DNA of 64,000 nucleotides. Source: JABDIP01 sp965237625 (GTDB lineage: Bacteria; Pseudomonadota; Alphaproteobacteria; DSM-16000; Inquilinaceae). This document shows positions 52,805 through 62,624 of the stretch, in pieces. Within the stretch, counting starts at the first letter, position 1; each line of letters begins with the position of its first letter. The notes below the pieces were generated by a model that was not told the DNA's origin, made no database searches, and saw nothing but the letters and a program-made list of their open reading frames with translations. The DNA lies in contig CBDEGD010000044.1 of the NCBI GenBank assembly GCA_965237625.1, forward strand, positions 186,001 to 250,000, given 5' to 3'. A program made the translations under genes and the position numbers.

Positions 52805-54970
52805 ATGAGCACCACCGTCGCCATCCGCAAGCACGACCTGCCGCCGACCGAGCCGGCGGCACCGCTGGAGATCGTTTCCGAATTCTCCCCCGCCGGCGAT
52901 CAGCCCCAGGCCATCGCCGCACTGATCGAAGGGCTGAAGCGGGAGGAGAAGGACCAGGTGCTGCTGGGCGTCACCGGCTCCGGCAAGACCTTTACCGTGG
53001 CCCATGTGATCCAGGAACTGCAGCGGCCGGCCCTGGTGCTGGCCCCGAACAAGACCCTGGCGGCGCAGCTGTTCCAGGAGATGAAGGCGTTCTTCCCGAA
53101 CAATGCGGTGGAGTATTTCGTCTCCTATTACGACTACTACCAGCCGGAAGCCTATGTGGCGCGCACCGACACCTATATCGAGAAGGAAAGCTCGGTAAAC
53201 GAGCAGATCGACCGAATGCGCCATTCGGCGACAAGGGCGCTGCTGGAACGCCGCGACGTGATCATCGTCGCGTCGGTGTCCTGCATCTACGGCATCGGCG
53301 ATGTCGAGACCTACAGCGAGATGACCCTGCCGCTGTCGACCGGCCAGCACGTGTCGCGCACCGATCTGCTGCGACGGCTGGTCGAACTGCAATACCGCCG
53401 CAACGATGCCGGGTTCGGCCGCGGCTGTTTCCGGGCTCGGGGCGATGTGGTGGAGATCTTCCCGGCCCATCTGGAGGACCGCGCCTGGCGGCTGTCCCTG
53501 TTCGGCGATGAGATCGAGTCGATCCACGAGATTGATCCGCTGACCCGGGAAAAGGTGACCGAACTGGAATCGGTCCGGGTCTACGCCAACAGCCACTACG
53601 TGATGCCCAAGCCGACGCTGGCCCAGGCGGTCAAGCAGATCAAGGCGGACCTCATTACCCGGCTGGCGGAATTCAATCGCGACGGCAAGCTGCTGGAGGC
53701 CCAGCGGCTGGAGCAGCGCACCCAGTTCGACATCGAGATGATGCAGGCAACCGGCTCCTGCGCCGGGATCGAGAACTATTCCCGTTATCTGACCGGACGG
53801 GCGCCGGGCGAGCCGCCGCCGACCCTGTTCGAATATCTGCCAGACAACGCCGTGCTGATCGTGGACGAAAGTCACGTCATGGTTCCGCAGCTTGGCGGCA
53901 TGTATCGCGGCGATCGGGCGCGCAAGCAGACCCTGTCGGAATTCGGCTTCCGCCTGCCAGCCTGCATCGACAACCGGCCGCTGAAATTCGAGGAATGGGA
54001 GGCGATGCGGCCGCAGACCATGTTCGTGTCGGCGACCCCCGGCCCGTGGGAGTTGGAGCGCACCGGCGGCGTCTTCGTCGAGCAGGTGGTGCGGCCGACC
54101 GGGCTGACCGACCCGGCGCTGATCATCCGCCCGACCGGCAGCCAGGTCGACGATCTGATGGCCGAGTGCCACGACTGCGTGACCAAGGGCCAGCGGGTGC
54201 TGGTCACCACCCTGACCAAGAAGATGGCCGAGGCGCTGACCGAATACATGCATGAGGCCGGCATCAAGGTGCGCTACATCCACTCCGATGTTGAGACGCT
54301 GGAGCGCATCGAGATCATCCGCGATCTGCGGCTCGGCGTCTTCGACGTGTTGATCGGCATCAACCTGCTGCGCGAGGGGCTCGACATCCCCGAATGCGGG
54401 CTGGTCGCCATCCTGGACGCCGACAAGGAGGGGTATCTGCGCTCCCGCACCTCGCTGGTCCAGACCATCGGCCGGGCCGCCCGGAACGTGGACGGTCGCG
54501 CCATCCTGTACGCCGACAAACTGACCGACAGCCTGAAATTCGCCATCGAGGAGACCGACCGCCGGCGCGAGAAGCAGGAGGTCTACAACGCGGCCCATGG
54601 CATCACGCCGGAAAGCGTGCGCAAGAACATCTCCGACATCATGGACAGCGTCTATGAGCGCGGCGATCGGGTGACCATATCCACCGGCATCAGCGAAGAC
54701 TCGCATCTGACCGGCAAGACCCTGGTTCAGCACATCGCAGATCTGGAAGCGCGCATGCGGGCCGCGGCCTCCGATCTGGAATTCGAGGAGGCGGCCCGGC
54801 TGCGCGACGAAATCCGCCGGCTCGAGCAGGGCGAGCTAGGCCTCGCACCGGACGGCGCGCCTATCGTCGACGCCCGCAGCGGCGGCCCGTCCGGGCACCG
54901 TTCCTCGGCGGCAAAACCGGCCCGTCCGGGCGGCCGGGGTGGAAGAGGACGACGACGCCGAGGACCCTAG
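52805..54970 (+). CDS. uvrB: UvrABC excinuclease subunit B
   Basis: 721 residues. Helicase-like domains with Walker A GVTGSGKTFTVAHV, the beta-hairpin YYDYYQPEAYVARTDTYIEK that separates damaged strands, motif IV-VI region INLLREGLDIPECGLVAILDADKEGYLRS and TIGRAARN, and the C-terminal UVR motif LEFEEAARLRDEIRRLE that docks UvrC. Slightly long because of a basic Gly/Arg tail (GGRGGRGRRRRGP). It works with UvrA and UvrC in nucleotide excision repair; uvrC lies 2.4 kb downstream on the same strand. ATG 52805. Confidence 0.98.
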   Translation: MSTTVAIRKHDLPPTEPAAPLEIVSEFSPAGDQPQAIAALIEGLKREEKDQVLLGVTGSGKTFTVAHVIQELQRPALVLAPNKTLAAQLFQEMKAFFPNNAVEYFVSYYDYYQPEAYVARTDTYIEKESSVNEQIDRMRHSATRALLERRDVIIVASVSCIYGIGDVETYSEMTLPLSTGQHVSRTDLLRRLVELQYRRNDAGFGRGCFRARGDVVEIFPAHLEDRAWRLSLFGDEIESIHEIDPLTREKVTELESVRVYANSHYVMPKPTLAQAVKQIKADLITRLAEFNRDGKLLEAQRLEQRTQFDIEMMQATGSCAGIENYSRYLTGRAPGEPPPTLFEYLPDNAVLIVDESHVMVPQLGGMYRGDRARKQTLSEFGFRLPACIDNRPLKFEEWEAMRPQTMFVSATPGPWELERTGGVFVEQVVRPTGLTDPALIIRPTGSQVDDLMAECHDCVTKGQRVLVTTLTKKMAEALTEYMHEAGIKVRYIHSDVETLERIEIIRDLRLGVFDVLIGINLLREGLDIPECGLVAILDADKEGYLRSRTSLVQTIGRAARNVDGRAILYADKLTDSLKFAIEETDRRREKQEVYNAAHGITPESVRKNISDIMDSVYERGDRVTISTGISEDSHLTGKTLVQHIADLEARMRAAASDLEFEEAARLRDEIRRLEQGELGLAPDGAPIVDARSGGPSGHRSSAAKPARPGGRGGRGRRRRGP

Positions 54971-55166
54971 ATGCCCCCGCCGGATCGGCTGAATCCGGCC
55001 GAAACCGCTGATAGCGCTTTTCCACCGGCCAAACCGCCCCTATATGTCCGGTTTGCGGCGGGGTCTTGTGCCCCGCCCTTCGTCACTCCGCAGCGAGCAA
55101 ACCCAGCATGCCGCCGGCCTACCATACGCGAACGCCGCGCCTCCCATGCGGGAGTGCCCGCCGGTG

Positions 55167-56129
55167 ATGATGCATACGATCATGACGGTCGGCGGGCTGG
55201 TCTTGCTGATGGTCGGGGCCGACTACCTGGTGCGCGGCTCGGTGGGTGTCGCCAAGTGCCTCGGCGTCTCGCAGTTGGTGATCGGGCTGACCGTCGTCGC
55301 TCTGGGAACCTCCCTGCCGGAATTGGTGGTCTCATTGAAGGCGGCCCTGGATGGTTCCCCTGGGATCACGGTCGGCAACATTGTCGGCAGCAACATCGCC
55401 AATATCCTTCTGATTCTCGGCGTCGCTGGGCTGATCGCACCGATCCGATGCAGCCGCATGGCGATCTTCCGTGACGGCACGGCAATGCTGGCGGCCACAG
55501 CGTTCTTTATCGCTGCGGGCCTACTGGGTTCCTTTGACGCCTCCTACGGCATCATCGCGCTCATCCTGCTGGCGGGCTACATGTTCGTGTCGTATCGCAG
55601 CGACAAGAAATCCGGCGATCGGCTGCACGCCGACGAAGCGGCGGAAATCGAGCCGATTACCGGCGCGATGTGGCTGTCGGCGTTGGCCATTGTTGCAGGT
55701 CTGACCGGCGTCGTCATTGGCGCCAAGCTGCTGATCGACGGCGCGCAGGGTCTGGCCCGGACTTTCGGCGTCTCCGAAGAGGTTATCGGCCTGACCCTGA
55801 TCGCCTTTGGCACATCGGTGCCCGAACTCGCCACGACGATCGTCGCGGCCATGCGCCGTCACGCCGATGTGGCCCTCGGCAATGTGATGGGCAGCAATTT
55901 GTTCAACCTGATGGGCGTGATGGGGGTGGTCACCCTCTTCGTGCCGATCGAGCTGCCGGAACAGGTCGTCCGGTTCGATCTATGGGTCATGGCCGGAGTG
56001 AGCGCCATGATGATCCAGTTCATGTATTCCGGCCTGCGGCTGAGCCGGACTGAATCGGCCTTGTTCCTGTTGACCTATGCTGCGTTCCTGATCATCCAGT
56101 TCGTCGGCGTCGAAACTCTTCTCCCTTGA
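55167..56129 (+). CDS. Calcium/sodium antiporter (CaCA, YrbG-like)
   Basis: 320 residues from ATG 55167, with GGGAG upstream. About ten helices in two inverted halves, each with the alpha repeat: VVALGTSLPELVVSLKAAL plus GNIVGSNIANILLILG in the first, and LIAFGTSVPELATTIVAAM plus GNVMGSNLFNLMGVMG in the second. The acidic residues in the repeats (SLPEL, SVPEL) bind Ca2+/Na+. An inner-membrane cation exchanger. Not obviously linked to uvrB before it or the SDR after it, though all run the same way. Confidence 0.93.
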   Translation: MMHTIMTVGGLVLLMVGADYLVRGSVGVAKCLGVSQLVIGLTVVALGTSLPELVVSLKAALDGSPGITVGNIVGSNIANILLILGVAGLIAPIRCSRMAIFRDGTAMLAATAFFIAAGLLGSFDASYGIIALILLAGYMFVSYRSDKKSGDRLHADEAAEIEPITGAMWLSALAIVAGLTGVVIGAKLLIDGAQGLARTFGVSEEVIGLTLIAFGTSVPELATTIVAAMRRHADVALGNVMGSNLFNLMGVMGVVTLFVPIELPEQVVRFDLWVMAGVSAMMIQFMYSGLRLSRTESALFLLTYAAFLIIQFVGVETLLP

Positions 56130-56159
56130 CTGTGCGGGCGCTTGCCCCAACCTGCCGCC

Positions 56160-56942
56160 ATGGCCCAAATGACCATTAAGACACCCACAAAGGCTGCACT
56201 TGTGACCGGCGCGGCGCGGCGCATCGGCCGCGCCATTGCGTTGGATCTTGCTCGGCATGGCTGGGCGGTGGCTGTCCACTACAACAATTCCGCCAAGGAA
56301 GCCGCGGAAGTCGTTGCCGAGATCGAGGCTGCGGGCGGTCGCGCGACGGCCCTCCAGGCGCCGCTGCAAGACGAGGATCAGGTCCGCGACCTTATCCCGG
56401 CCGCCGTCGATGCATTGGGCCCGGTGAGCCTGCTGGTGAACAACGCAGCGTCCTTTGTCCATGACGATATCCAGGACGGCACCCGCGAAACCTGGGATCT
56501 GCACATGGAGGCGAATTTGCGGGCGCCGGCGGTGCTGACCCAGCAATTCGCGCGCGCGCTGCCGGAGGGAACGACAGGCAACGTCATCAACATCCTCGAT
56601 CAGCGGGTCTGGAACCCGACGCCGTATTTCATGTCCTACACGGTCAGCAAGATGGCGCTGTGGACGTTGACGCAGACTCTGGCGATGTCGTTGGCTCCGC
56701 GGATCCGGGTAAATGCCATCGGGCCCGGGCCGACACTGAAGGGCGAGCGCCAGACCGAGGAGCATTTTATGCTGCAATGGCAGAGTGTGCCGATGCGCCG
56801 CAGCACCGACCCCGGCGAGATCGCCGCAGCCATCCGTTTTCTTGTCGACGCGCCAAGCGTGACCGGTCAGATGATCGCTCTGGATGGCGGTGAACACTTG
56901 GGATGGGCACAACCGGATCGGGGCTTTAAACCGGTCGAATGA
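56160..56942 (+). CDS. SDR family oxidoreductase (pteridine reductase-like)
   Basis: 260 residues from ATG 56160. NAD(P)-binding motif LVTGAARRIGRAIALDLA (T-G-x3-x-x-G), LLVNNAASFVHDD, and the active-site YTVSKMALW (Y-x3-K). The VTGAARRIGRA/NNAASF pattern resembles bacterial pteridine and dihydrofolate reductases of the FolM/PTR1 group, but the substrate is unproven. It follows the antiporter gene by 30 bp. A 396-bp AT-rich region follows. Confidence 0.9.
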   Translation: MAQMTIKTPTKAALVTGAARRIGRAIALDLARHGWAVAVHYNNSAKEAAEVVAEIEAAGGRATALQAPLQDEDQVRDLIPAAVDALGPVSLLVNNAASFVHDDIQDGTRETWDLHMEANLRAPAVLTQQFARALPEGTTGNVINILDQRVWNPTPYFMSYTVSKMALWTLTQTLAMSLAPRIRVNAIGPGPTLKGERQTEEHFMLQWQSVPMRRSTDPGEIAAAIRFLVDAPSVTGQMIALDGGEHLGWAQPDRGFKPVE

Positions 56943-57338
56943 CGACCGCCAACTACTTGGTCGCGCTCAATATTAACAGGGTCGAACCACCGCCAAACTC
57001 AACGCGCTTGTGCAACGTTTGGAGGGGCTGCGCAATAGTTGTACACAGAGCGACGATAAACGCGCTGTAACGATCTGATCATACTGTTTTTTTTGTTCTT
57101 TCATAATTCCTTAACCGTTGACTTTCTTTTTTATTATATATTCCAAATAGTTAGCTATTTTGCCTATTTTTTGTGCATAGGTGTGAACCTCCTGCGAATG
57201 TGCCAGTCTGGCCACCGGCAACGGACGTTATCGACAAAGTTATCCACAGCCTTGGTGGATAGCAAAATGGGTAATTTTCGAGTCCATGGCGGATTTGAGC
57301 CGGTTGCCTGACCGGCCGCTCAAGCCGATATTCGAACC
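56943..57338. other. AT-rich region with DnaA-box-like sites before uvrC
   Basis: A 100-bp T/A-rich core (about 57080-57180), rare in this GC-rich window. Sites close to the DnaA box TTATCCACA: TTATCCACA exactly (57240-57248); TTATCGACA (57228-57236), 12 bp earlier in the same orientation; CTATGCACA on the other strand (57172-57180); and TTGTACACA (57039-57047). Two GATC sites lie at about 57073-57080. Boxes next to an AT-rich segment are the layout of a replication origin or a DnaA-regulated promoter. No ORF in it is convincing. Confidence 0.45.
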
Positions 57339-59315
57339 ATGACGTCGCGACCCGAGACACCCCCTCCAAATGGGGCGCCCGAAGCAGCTTCGACCGATGC
57401 GCCGGTGATGAATAACGAGGTCGCGCCGGCCACCCAGGCGGCGACGGCACGCCGCCGGATGACGGCGGAGACCCTATCAGCCGGGGTTGCGACGATCCAG
57501 AGCCACCTCAAGACGCTGCCGAGCGCGCCAGGGGTTTACCGGATGCTGGATGCCGCCGGCGACGCGCTCTATGTCGGCAAGGCGCGGAACCTCCGCAAAC
57601 GGGTCGTTACCTATACCCAGACCGGCAAGCATCCCGCCCGGCTGCTGCAGATGATCGCCGAGACGGTGGCGATGGAATTTGTCGTCACCCGCTCCGAAGT
57701 CGAGGCCCTGCTGCTCGAGGCCAATCTGATCAAGCGCCTGCGGCCGCGCTACAATGTGCTGCTGCGGGACGACAAAACCTTTCCCCATATCCTGATCGCC
57801 AGCGACCATCCGGTCCCGCAGATCAGCAAACATCGCGGCGCCCAGAAACGGCCGGGCAAATACTTCGGCCCCTTTGCCTCGGCCGGCGCCGTCAACCGGA
57901 CGATTACCGCCCTGCAACGCGCCTTCCTGCTGAGAGCCTGCCCGGACTCGGTCTATGCCAGCCGCACCCGGCCGTGCCTGCAATACCAGATCAAGCGCTG
58001 CACGGCGCCCTGCGTCGGCCTGGTCGGCGATGCCGATTACGCCGCCCAGGTCGAACAGGCCGTCGACTTTCTGAGTGGACGGAGCCAAACGGTGCACGCC
58101 CGGCTGGCGACAGAGATGCAGGCGGCCTCCGACCGGCTCGACTTCGAAACCGCCGCCCGTCTGCGCGACCGGATCAAGGCGCTGGCCGCCATTCAGGCGC
58201 ACCAGGACATCAACGCGGAGAGAATCGGCGACGCAGATGCCTTGGCGGGCCATCAGGCAGGCGGACAGACCTGCATCCAGGTGTATTTCTTCCGCGGCGG
58301 CAGGAACTATGGAACGCGCGCCTATTTCCCGAGCCACGACAAAAATCTGGATGCCGCCGCGGTTCTGACCGCTTTCATCGGCCAGTTTTACGACAACAAG
58401 CCGGCCCCGAAGCTGGTGCTCGTCAGTCATCGGCTGGAAGAAGGCGCATTGATCGCCGAGGCGCTGTCGCTGAATGCCGGCCACAAGGTCGATTTGTCGA
58501 CGCCGCAACGGGGCGAGAAGCGGCGGCTGATCGACCACGCTCTGGCCAATGCACGCGAGGCGCTGGGCCGGCGAATGGCGGCGGGATCGTCGCAGGGCAA
58601 GCTGCTGGAGGGAGCCGCTGCCGCCTTTGGTCTGGACCAGCCGCCGCAGCGCATAGAAGTGTACGACAACAGCCACATCTCAGGCACCGACGCCATCGGC
58701 GCGATGATCGTCGCCGGACCGGAAGGCCCGATGAAGAATGCCTACCGAAAATTCACCATCAGGTCTGAGATCGCCCCGGGCGACGACTACGCCATGATGC
58801 GGGAAGTGCTGACCCGGCGATTTTCCCGCGCCCTACGCGAAGACCCGGACCGCAATGGCGGCGAATGGCCCGATCTGGTGATCATAGATGGCGGCAAAGG
58901 CCAGCTTTCGATCGCTCAGGAAGTGTTGGCCGAACTGGGCATCTCGGATCTGCCGTTGGTTGCGATCGCAAAAGGGCCGGACCGGAATGCCGGGCGGGAA
59001 CGGTTCTTTCAAGCCGCCCGGGCGCCGTTCAGTCTTGAGCCGCGCGATCCAGTCCTGTACTTCCTACAGCGGTTGCGGGACGAGGCGCACAGGTTTGCCA
59101 TCGGCACCCACCGGGCGCGCCGGGCCAAGCAGGTCGGGAAATCGCCGATAGATGAGATTGCCGGGATTGGGCCACGCCGCAAAAAGGCACTGCTGATGCA
59201 TTTCGGATCGGCCCGGGATGTCGCCCGCGCCAGTCTGGAAGATCTGCAAGCCGTCGAAGGCGTCAGCGGAACTGTCGCAAAAAAGATTTATGATCATTTC
59301 AATCAGGACCGATAG
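57339..59315 (+). CDS. uvrC: UvrABC excinuclease subunit C
   Basis: 658 residues. The GIY-YIG nuclease (here GVYRMLDAAGDALYVGKARNLRKRV) makes the 3' cut, the UVR motif LDFETAARLRDRIKAL binds UvrB, the RNase H-like half (VYDNSHISGTDAIGAMIV; VIIDGGKGQLSIAQEVL) makes the 5' cut, and the tail has two HhH motifs (IDEIAGIGPRRKKALLMHFGS, LEDLQAVEGVSGTVAKKI). The N-terminus has an extra ~50 residues rich in Pro, Ala and Thr. The start at 57339 may be earlier than in relatives; translation from an internal start is possible. Confidence 0.97.
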   Translation: MTSRPETPPPNGAPEAASTDAPVMNNEVAPATQAATARRRMTAETLSAGVATIQSHLKTLPSAPGVYRMLDAAGDALYVGKARNLRKRVVTYTQTGKHPARLLQMIAETVAMEFVVTRSEVEALLLEANLIKRLRPRYNVLLRDDKTFPHILIASDHPVPQISKHRGAQKRPGKYFGPFASAGAVNRTITALQRAFLLRACPDSVYASRTRPCLQYQIKRCTAPCVGLVGDADYAAQVEQAVDFLSGRSQTVHARLATEMQAASDRLDFETAARLRDRIKALAAIQAHQDINAERIGDADALAGHQAGGQTCIQVYFFRGGRNYGTRAYFPSHDKNLDAAAVLTAFIGQFYDNKPAPKLVLVSHRLEEGALIAEALSLNAGHKVDLSTPQRGEKRRLIDHALANAREALGRRMAAGSSQGKLLEGAAAAFGLDQPPQRIEVYDNSHISGTDAIGAMIVAGPEGPMKNAYRKFTIRSEIAPGDDYAMMREVLTRRFSRALREDPDRNGGEWPDLVIIDGGKGQLSIAQEVLAELGISDLPLVAIAKGPDRNAGRERFFQAARAPFSLEPRDPVLYFLQRLRDEAHRFAIGTHRARRAKQVGKSPIDEIAGIGPRRKKALLMHFGSARDVARASLEDLQAVEGVSGTVAKKIYDHFNQDR

Positions 59316-59410
59316 ACTGCCTGCCGGCGCATGCGGGCAAGATGGATCGGGCCAGAACCGCCAACCGACGCTAGTCCAAAACCGGAAACGTCCAAGATTT
59401 GGGGCCTAAA

Positions 59411-60073
59411 TTGTCTGCCAGTCTGACCAGCCTTCCGAATATCCTGACGCTGTCGAGGATCGCCTGCATTCCGATCATCGTCGGCCTGTTCTTCATTCCT
59501 GCCGGATGGGCGGCTTGGCTGGCCTGCGCCGTGTTCAGCCTTGCGGCGATGACGGATTATTTCGACGGCTATCTGGCGCGCCAGCGTGCCGAGGTGTCGG
59601 CGCTTGGCAAGCTGCTGGATCCGATCGCCGACAAAATGCTGGTCTCAGCGGTGCTGTTGATGCTGGTCGGATCCGGCCAGTTGAACGGCGTCGCGATTAT
59701 CCCGGCACTGATCATCCTGATGCGCGAGATTCTGGTATCGGGCATGCGCGAATTTCTTGCCGGCTTTGGAGGCAAAGGCCTGCCGGTCAGTAATTTGGCA
59801 AAGTGGAAGACCGTCGTGCAGATGGTCGCGCTGGGATTTCTCATCGTTGGCGATGCCGGTCCGGACATCCTGCCCGTAACGCTGATTGGCGTGGTCGGTA
59901 TCTGGGCGGCCAGCGTGCTGACCCTGATCACCGGCTGGCAATACGTGCGAGAAGGGCTGAACCAAATCATGCAGGCGCCGACCGGCGCGACGAAGGCAAA
60001 GGCGAAGGCGAAGACAAATACCAAGGCAAAACGACCGTCTTCGCGGCCGGCCGGCACCGTGGGAAAGGCGTGA
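59411..60073 (+). CDS. pgsA: CDP-diacylglycerol-glycerol-3-phosphate 3-phosphatidyltransferase
   Basis: 220 residues from TTG 59411, with GGGG six bases upstream; a TTG at 59399 is less likely. NILTLSRIACIPIIVGLFF is the usual start. The CDP-alcohol phosphotransferase motif is complete: DYFDGYLARQRAEVSALGKLLDPIADKML (D-x2-DG-x2-AR-x8-G-x3-D-x3-D). Four to six membrane helices. It makes phosphatidylglycerol phosphate, the first step to PG and cardiolipin. A Lys/Ala-rich tail (KAKAKAKTNTKAK) is added at the C-terminus. It follows uvrC, as in many alphaproteobacteria. Confidence 0.95.
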   Translation: MSASLTSLPNILTLSRIACIPIIVGLFFIPAGWAAWLACAVFSLAAMTDYFDGYLARQRAEVSALGKLLDPIADKMLVSAVLLMLVGSGQLNGVAIIPALIILMREILVSGMREFLAGFGGKGLPVSNLAKWKTVVQMVALGFLIVGDAGPDILPVTLIGVVGIWAASVLTLITGWQYVREGLNQIMQAPTGATKAKAKAKTNTKAKRPSSRPAGTVGKA

Positions 60074-60238
60074 ACCACACATGAGTGTGATCGGCATCTT
60101 GCCGATTGTCCGAGCGTGATCAATTTATGAGTTGTTGACCACGGATGCGAGACGATGGCGGCGACGGGGCGAGGGTTCAACCTATTGATCGGTACCGGCT
60201 GGAAGCAGCCTGAATAACATGGACACGGCATAGCCAAA

Positions 60239-60787
60239 GTGCGCTTCTTCAGACGACAATATTTCCGCAGATTCCTGCGCCCTATCAATCGCATGCGACT
60301 GTCGCCTGCGGTCGTCGGCAGGACGGCGGTTGTCGGCCTGGCGTTCGGCCTGACTGCGACCGTCGGTATCCAGGTTATCGGCGTATTCCTGATATGGCTG
60401 ATCGCACGATCCGTGCGCCGGCCCATCAATCTGGTGCTGGCCATCCTGCTGACCGGCGTGACGAACCCCTTCACCATCGCGCCGATCTACTCGATGTACT
60501 TCTTCACCGGCTGCGGGCTGATACAGTGCGACACCTCGGTGATCACGATCGAGCCGTTGATCACGGCGATCACGCAATGGAGCATGCATGAGATATGGGA
60601 GAGCTCCTGGGATGCGCTGGTCCTGCCGTTGGCGATCACCCTGCTGGGCAGCCTGCCGTTTGCGCTTGCAGGGTCCACCGTGGGCTATTACTTCGGTCGC
60701 TATGTCGGAGAACGCTTGCACATTCGCCGGGTCCGCCGCGCGGCGCTCAAGGCCCGTGAAGCTCAGACCATCCAGTCGGCAACCTAG
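60239..60787 (+). CDS. DUF2062 membrane protein
   Basis: 182 residues, start GTG 60239. Arg-rich N-terminus, then the DUF2062 pattern: VVGRTAVVGLAFGLTATVGIQ, RPINLVLAILLTGVTNPFTIAPIYSMYFFTGC, and a final helix LVLPLAITLLGSLPFALAG before a basic tail. An inner-membrane protein of unknown role. It lies between pgsA and mobB in the same direction; the 165 bp before it may hold a promoter. Confidence 0.85.
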   Translation: MRFFRRQYFRRFLRPINRMRLSPAVVGRTAVVGLAFGLTATVGIQVIGVFLIWLIARSVRRPINLVLAILLTGVTNPFTIAPIYSMYFFTGCGLIQCDTSVITIEPLITAITQWSMHEIWESSWDALVLPLAITLLGSLPFALAGSTVGYYFGRYVGERLHIRRVRRAALKAREAQTIQSAT

Positions 60788-60808
60788 ACTCATCACACCG
60801 GCTGCACT

Positions 60809-61315
60809 GTGAAGCTCTTCGGGATCACCGGATGGAGCGGCAGCGGCAAAACGACCCTGGTGACAAGCCTGCTGCCTGAATTAATTGGCCGAGGCCTCAC
60901 CGTGTCGACCATCAAGCATGCCCATCACGGCTTCGACGTCGATCGGCCGGGCAAAGACAGCCACCGGCACCGCGAGGCCGGGGCGACGGAGGTGATGATC
61001 GGCTCGGCGAAGCGCTGGGCGCTGATGCATGAAATCCGTGGCGACCTGCCGGAGCCGCCGCTGAGCGCGTTGCTGCAATACATGTCGCCGGTCGATCTGG
61101 TCCTGGCGGAAGGGTACAAGGCCGAGCCCCATGATAAGCTGGAGGTCCACCGCCGATCGGTCGGGAAGCCCCTGCTATGGACAGAAATCCCGAATATCGC
61201 GGCGATCGCGACCGACGGTCTGGATCGCGATGTGACAGTCCCGGTGCTGGATCTGAACGATATTCCGGCCATCGCCGACTTCATCATCCGGCATGCCGCA
61301 CTGACAGGAGCGTAA
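60809..61315 (+). CDS. mobB: Molybdopterin-guanine dinucleotide biosynthesis protein MobB
   Basis: 168 residues, start GTG 60809. P-loop GITGWSGSGKTTLVTSL at the N-terminus, TIKHAHHGFDVDRPGKDSHRHREAGA as the second family motif, and LVLAEGYKAEPHDKLEVHR. It binds GTP and assists MobA in adding GMP to molybdopterin. It lies 1 bp before moeA, so both are one transcript. Confidence 0.95.
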   Translation: MKLFGITGWSGSGKTTLVTSLLPELIGRGLTVSTIKHAHHGFDVDRPGKDSHRHREAGATEVMIGSAKRWALMHEIRGDLPEPPLSALLQYMSPVDLVLAEGYKAEPHDKLEVHRRSVGKPLLWTEIPNIAAIATDGLDRDVTVPVLDLNDIPAIADFIIRHAALTGA

Positions 61316-61316
61316 C

Positions 61317-62591
61317 GTGGCGCAGCTGTCCGACGACTGTTTCGCCTTTGGCGGCAAACTGACTCCGGTTCACGAGGCGCTTGCCGACCTTCTGGAGCGG
61401 CTGGTGGTGGTGGCCGGGGCTGAGACCGTGCCGCTGGCAGAGGCGGCCGGTCGATTTCTCGCAGAGGATCTCGTCTCCGACCGCTCCGTCCCGCCTCACA
61501 ACAACTCCGCGGTCGATGGCTACGCGGTCTTTTTCGACGATTTGCAGCCGGATGGCCCGACCCAACTGCCGGTCGCCGGCCGGATTGCCGCCGGGCATCC
61601 GCTGACCGAGCCGGCGAGCCGTGGAACCGCCCTGCGCGTCTTCACAGGCGCACCGATGCCGGATGGCCCGGACACCATCTTCATGCAGGAAGATTGCGAG
61701 ATCCCGGATACCGGTTCGCACGGAAGCGGTTCGGTGGTGCTGCCGCCGGGGATCAAGCGAGGGTCGAATTATCGGCTCGCCGGCGAGGATATCGAGGCCG
61801 GCGTGACCGTGCTTCGGACCGGCCGCCGGCTGCGTCCCAGAGATATCGGGCTTGCCGCGTCGATCGGATGCGACCGGCTGAGCGTTCGCTCGCCATTGCG
61901 GGTGGCGCTGTTCTCTACCGGTGACGAGGTCCACGAGCCTGGCACCCCGGCGCCTCCGGGCTGCATCTATGATGCCAACCGGCACGCGCTCGCCGCCCAG
62001 CTGCGCGGCCTGGGCTGCGCCGTCACCGATATGGGCATTCTGGCGGATCGTCAGGATGCGATCCAGGCGGCCCTGTCCCAGGGGATCGAGGGCCATGATC
62101 TGGTGGTGAGCTCCGGTGGAATGTCGACCGGCGAGGAGGATCATGTGAAAGCGGCGGTCGAGGCGGCCGGCGGCCGTCTGCATGCCTGGCGGCTGGCGAT
62201 CAAACCCGGCCGCCCGGTGGCGCTGGGGCAGATCGGGCAGGTGCCGTTCATCGGATTGCCAGGCAACCCGGTCGCCGTGCTGGTGACCTTCCTGCGGGTG
62301 GCGCGGCCGCTCATCTTGCGCCTCGCCGGCGCCAGCGATACCGAGCCCAGGCACTTTCCGGTGCGGGCCGATTTCGACTATCGCAAGAAACGCGATCGCC
62401 GCGAATACGTCCGGGTCAGCCTGTCCAGCGGTGCGGACGGTATCCCGCTGGCCGCGAAATTCCCCCGCGACGGCGCCGGGATTCTCAGCTCGATGGTGGC
62501 GGCGGACGGGCTGGTCGAGCTTGCCGAAGACGTGACGAACCTCGACCGAGGAACCGTGGTTCCGTTCCTGCCGTTTTCGGAAGTTGAATAG
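61317..62591 (+). CDS. moeA: Molybdopterin molybdotransferase MoeA
   Basis: 424 residues, start GTG 61317. Domain order as in MoeA/gephyrin: PPHNNSAVDGYAVFFDD (domain III), FTGAPMPDGPDTIFMQED, the MoCF domain with VALFSTGDEVHEPG and DLVVSSGGMSTGEEDHVK, and IGLPGNPVAVLVTFLRVARPL, then the small C-terminal domain. It inserts molybdate into adenylylated molybdopterin. Coupled to mobB. Confidence 0.97.
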   Translation: MAQLSDDCFAFGGKLTPVHEALADLLERLVVVAGAETVPLAEAAGRFLAEDLVSDRSVPPHNNSAVDGYAVFFDDLQPDGPTQLPVAGRIAAGHPLTEPASRGTALRVFTGAPMPDGPDTIFMQEDCEIPDTGSHGSGSVVLPPGIKRGSNYRLAGEDIEAGVTVLRTGRRLRPRDIGLAASIGCDRLSVRSPLRVALFSTGDEVHEPGTPAPPGCIYDANRHALAAQLRGLGCAVTDMGILADRQDAIQAALSQGIEGHDLVVSSGGMSTGEEDHVKAAVEAAGGRLHAWRLAIKPGRPVALGQIGQVPFIGLPGNPVAVLVTFLRVARPLILRLAGASDTEPRHFPVRADFDYRKKRDRREYVRVSLSSGADGIPLAAKFPRDGAGILSSMVAADGLVELAEDVTNLDRGTVVPFLPFSEVE

Positions 62592-62624
62592 CGCGAAGGC
62601 AGCCGCGAGGATGCGACGCCGAAT

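Noticed and set aside
52664..54733. 689-residue minus-strand ORF opposite uvrB
   Set aside because: Antisense shadow of a confidently identified gene.
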